Source of the DNA: Trebonia sp.
Lineage (GTDB): Bacteria > Actinomycetota > Actinomycetes > Streptosporangiales > Streptosporangiaceae
Length of the DNA: 13,307 nt
Reading direction: 5' to 3'
Assembly (NCBI GenBank): GCA_030038035.1
Contig: JASHPP010000749.1
Location: forward strand, 1 to 13,307
In this document: positions 12,916 to 13,307 of the stretch, piece by piece
Numbering within the stretch: the first letter of the stretch is position 1
Layout: each line of letters opens with the position of its first letter
The notes under the pieces: model-generated
Seen by the model: only the letters and a program-made list of their open reading frames with translations
Database searches by the model: none
Told to the model about the DNA's origin: nothing
Program-made: the position numbers and the translations under genes

Positions 12916-13307
12916 CTATTTCGCGGCTACGAGGATGCATCGCTCGCTCTCTGGCTCTAGCGGGCCGCCGTTCTGGTTGAAGCCGCGCACCGATTGGAAT
13001 CCGGCCTCGATGCACATCTCCCGGAGCTCAGGGAATCCATAGCGGCGCAGGACGGCCGTCCGCTCAATGCGACGTCCGGCGACTATGAGGGTCTGCGCAG
13101 TACTCTGGATTCCGGTCTCGGGACTGTAACTGTGCCGTTCAACGAGCAGGTCGGCTCCAGCGGAGCGGACGCTGACGGGCTCGAAACGCCGCCGCATACT
13201 GTCCCAATGGCGCGTCTCGAGCAGCAGACGCCCGCCGGGGCGCAAGCAGTTCGCCGCACCGTGCAGAACCTGCCGGTTTTCGGCGTGATCGAAGTAGCCG
13301 AAGCAAG
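12916..13307 (-). CDS. Class I SAM-dependent methyltransferase (partial, C-terminal part)
   Basis: The frame is open to the right edge, so the N-terminus with SAM motif I lies outside the window; 129 residues plus the stop are seen. The visible part starts CFGYFDHAENRQVLHGAANC then LRPGGRLLLETRHWD, the classical motif region near strand 5 of class I methyltransferases (FGYF...VL...A..LRPGGRLLLET). A C-terminal beta-rich part follows, ending CIEAGFQSVRGFNQNGGPLE and CILVAAK, also typical (strands 6-7). A TTG at 13245 is in frame but is an internal Leu of LRPGG, not a start. It precedes the GT4 gene by 32 bases and is the first visible gene of the cluster. The substrate (sugar, amine or other) cannot be inferred. 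Confidence 0.87.
   Translation of the reverse strand, partial: CFGYFDHAENRQVLHGAANCLRPGGRLLLETRHWDSMRRRFEPVSVRSAGADLLVERHSYSPETGIQSTAQTLIVAGRRIERTAVLRRYGFPELREMCIEAGFQSVRGFNQNGGPLEPESERCILVAAK

Noticed and set aside
12884..13015. Upstream start for the GT4 glycosyltransferase at 13015
   Set aside because: The extra 44 residues overlap the methyltransferase gene and look like translated shadow; GT4 similarity begins exactly at the Met at 12883.
13243..13245. TTG at 13245 as start of the last methyltransferase
   Set aside because: It encodes the Leu of LRPGG inside a conserved motif, and the frame continues with matching family sequence to the window edge.

Overview
The window is high-GC DNA with actinomycete features: GC-rich codons, GTG starts, ATGA and other overlapping stop/start junctions, and GGGAGG-type ribosome binding sites. 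An actinobacterium of the Streptomyces/Frankia type is likely. The species cannot be named from the sequence. All genes except one transposase read leftward (minus strand).

Left edge (1-2134): the first 171 bases encode the N-terminus of an AlbA_2-type putative regulator. Its start is preceded by a 48-bp near-perfect palindrome (188-235) built from four ATGTGCA-like half-sites. Next is a 551-residue protein of unknown function (361-2016) from what I recall as a multi-copy family with a C-terminal winged-helix-like segment. Two small hairpins (2063-2100) lie between it and the cluster to the right and probably terminate that cluster.

Main part (2135-13307): a compact leftward gene cluster that enters from the right edge. 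In transcription order it encodes a SAM methyltransferase (cut by the window edge), a GT4 glycosyltransferase, a class IV aminotransferase, a HAD-fold protein, an APH-fold kinase, a sugar-phosphate nucleotidylyltransferase, an extended SDR (epimerase/dehydratase family), a NUDIX hydrolase, a histidine phosphatase, a PurN-fold protein, an FkbM methyltransferase and an MFS transporter. Most junctions are overlaps or gaps under 50 bases, so this was built as one operon or a few coupled blocks. The content suggests making, transferring, methylating and exporting a sugar-containing small molecule or glycoconjugate. The HAD/APH-kinase/nucleotidyltransferase trio resembles in fold the MupP-AmgK-MurU salvage logic: dephosphorylate, phosphorylate at C1, nucleotidylate. 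No 4,6-dehydratase or sugar aminotransferase is visible in the window.

Three proteins keep their fold signatures but lack canonical catalytic residues. The PurN-like protein has Ser/Tyr/Ser in place of Asn/His/Asp. The SDR has Phe in place of the YxxxK tyrosine. The HAD protein has DxG in place of DxD. None of them shows a frameshift, so altered chemistry or non-catalytic roles are more likely than decay.

A complete 948-bp IS5-type insertion sequence (8820-9767) sits between the HAD and kinase genes in the opposite orientation. It has 16-bp inverted ends (15/16 match), a CTA target duplication and an intact DDE transposase. It landed directly upstream of the kinase gene's ribosome binding site, leaving that site intact but dividing the operon. 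Inside the IS, the transposase Shine-Dalgarno sequence and start codon both lie in a long predicted RNA hairpin.
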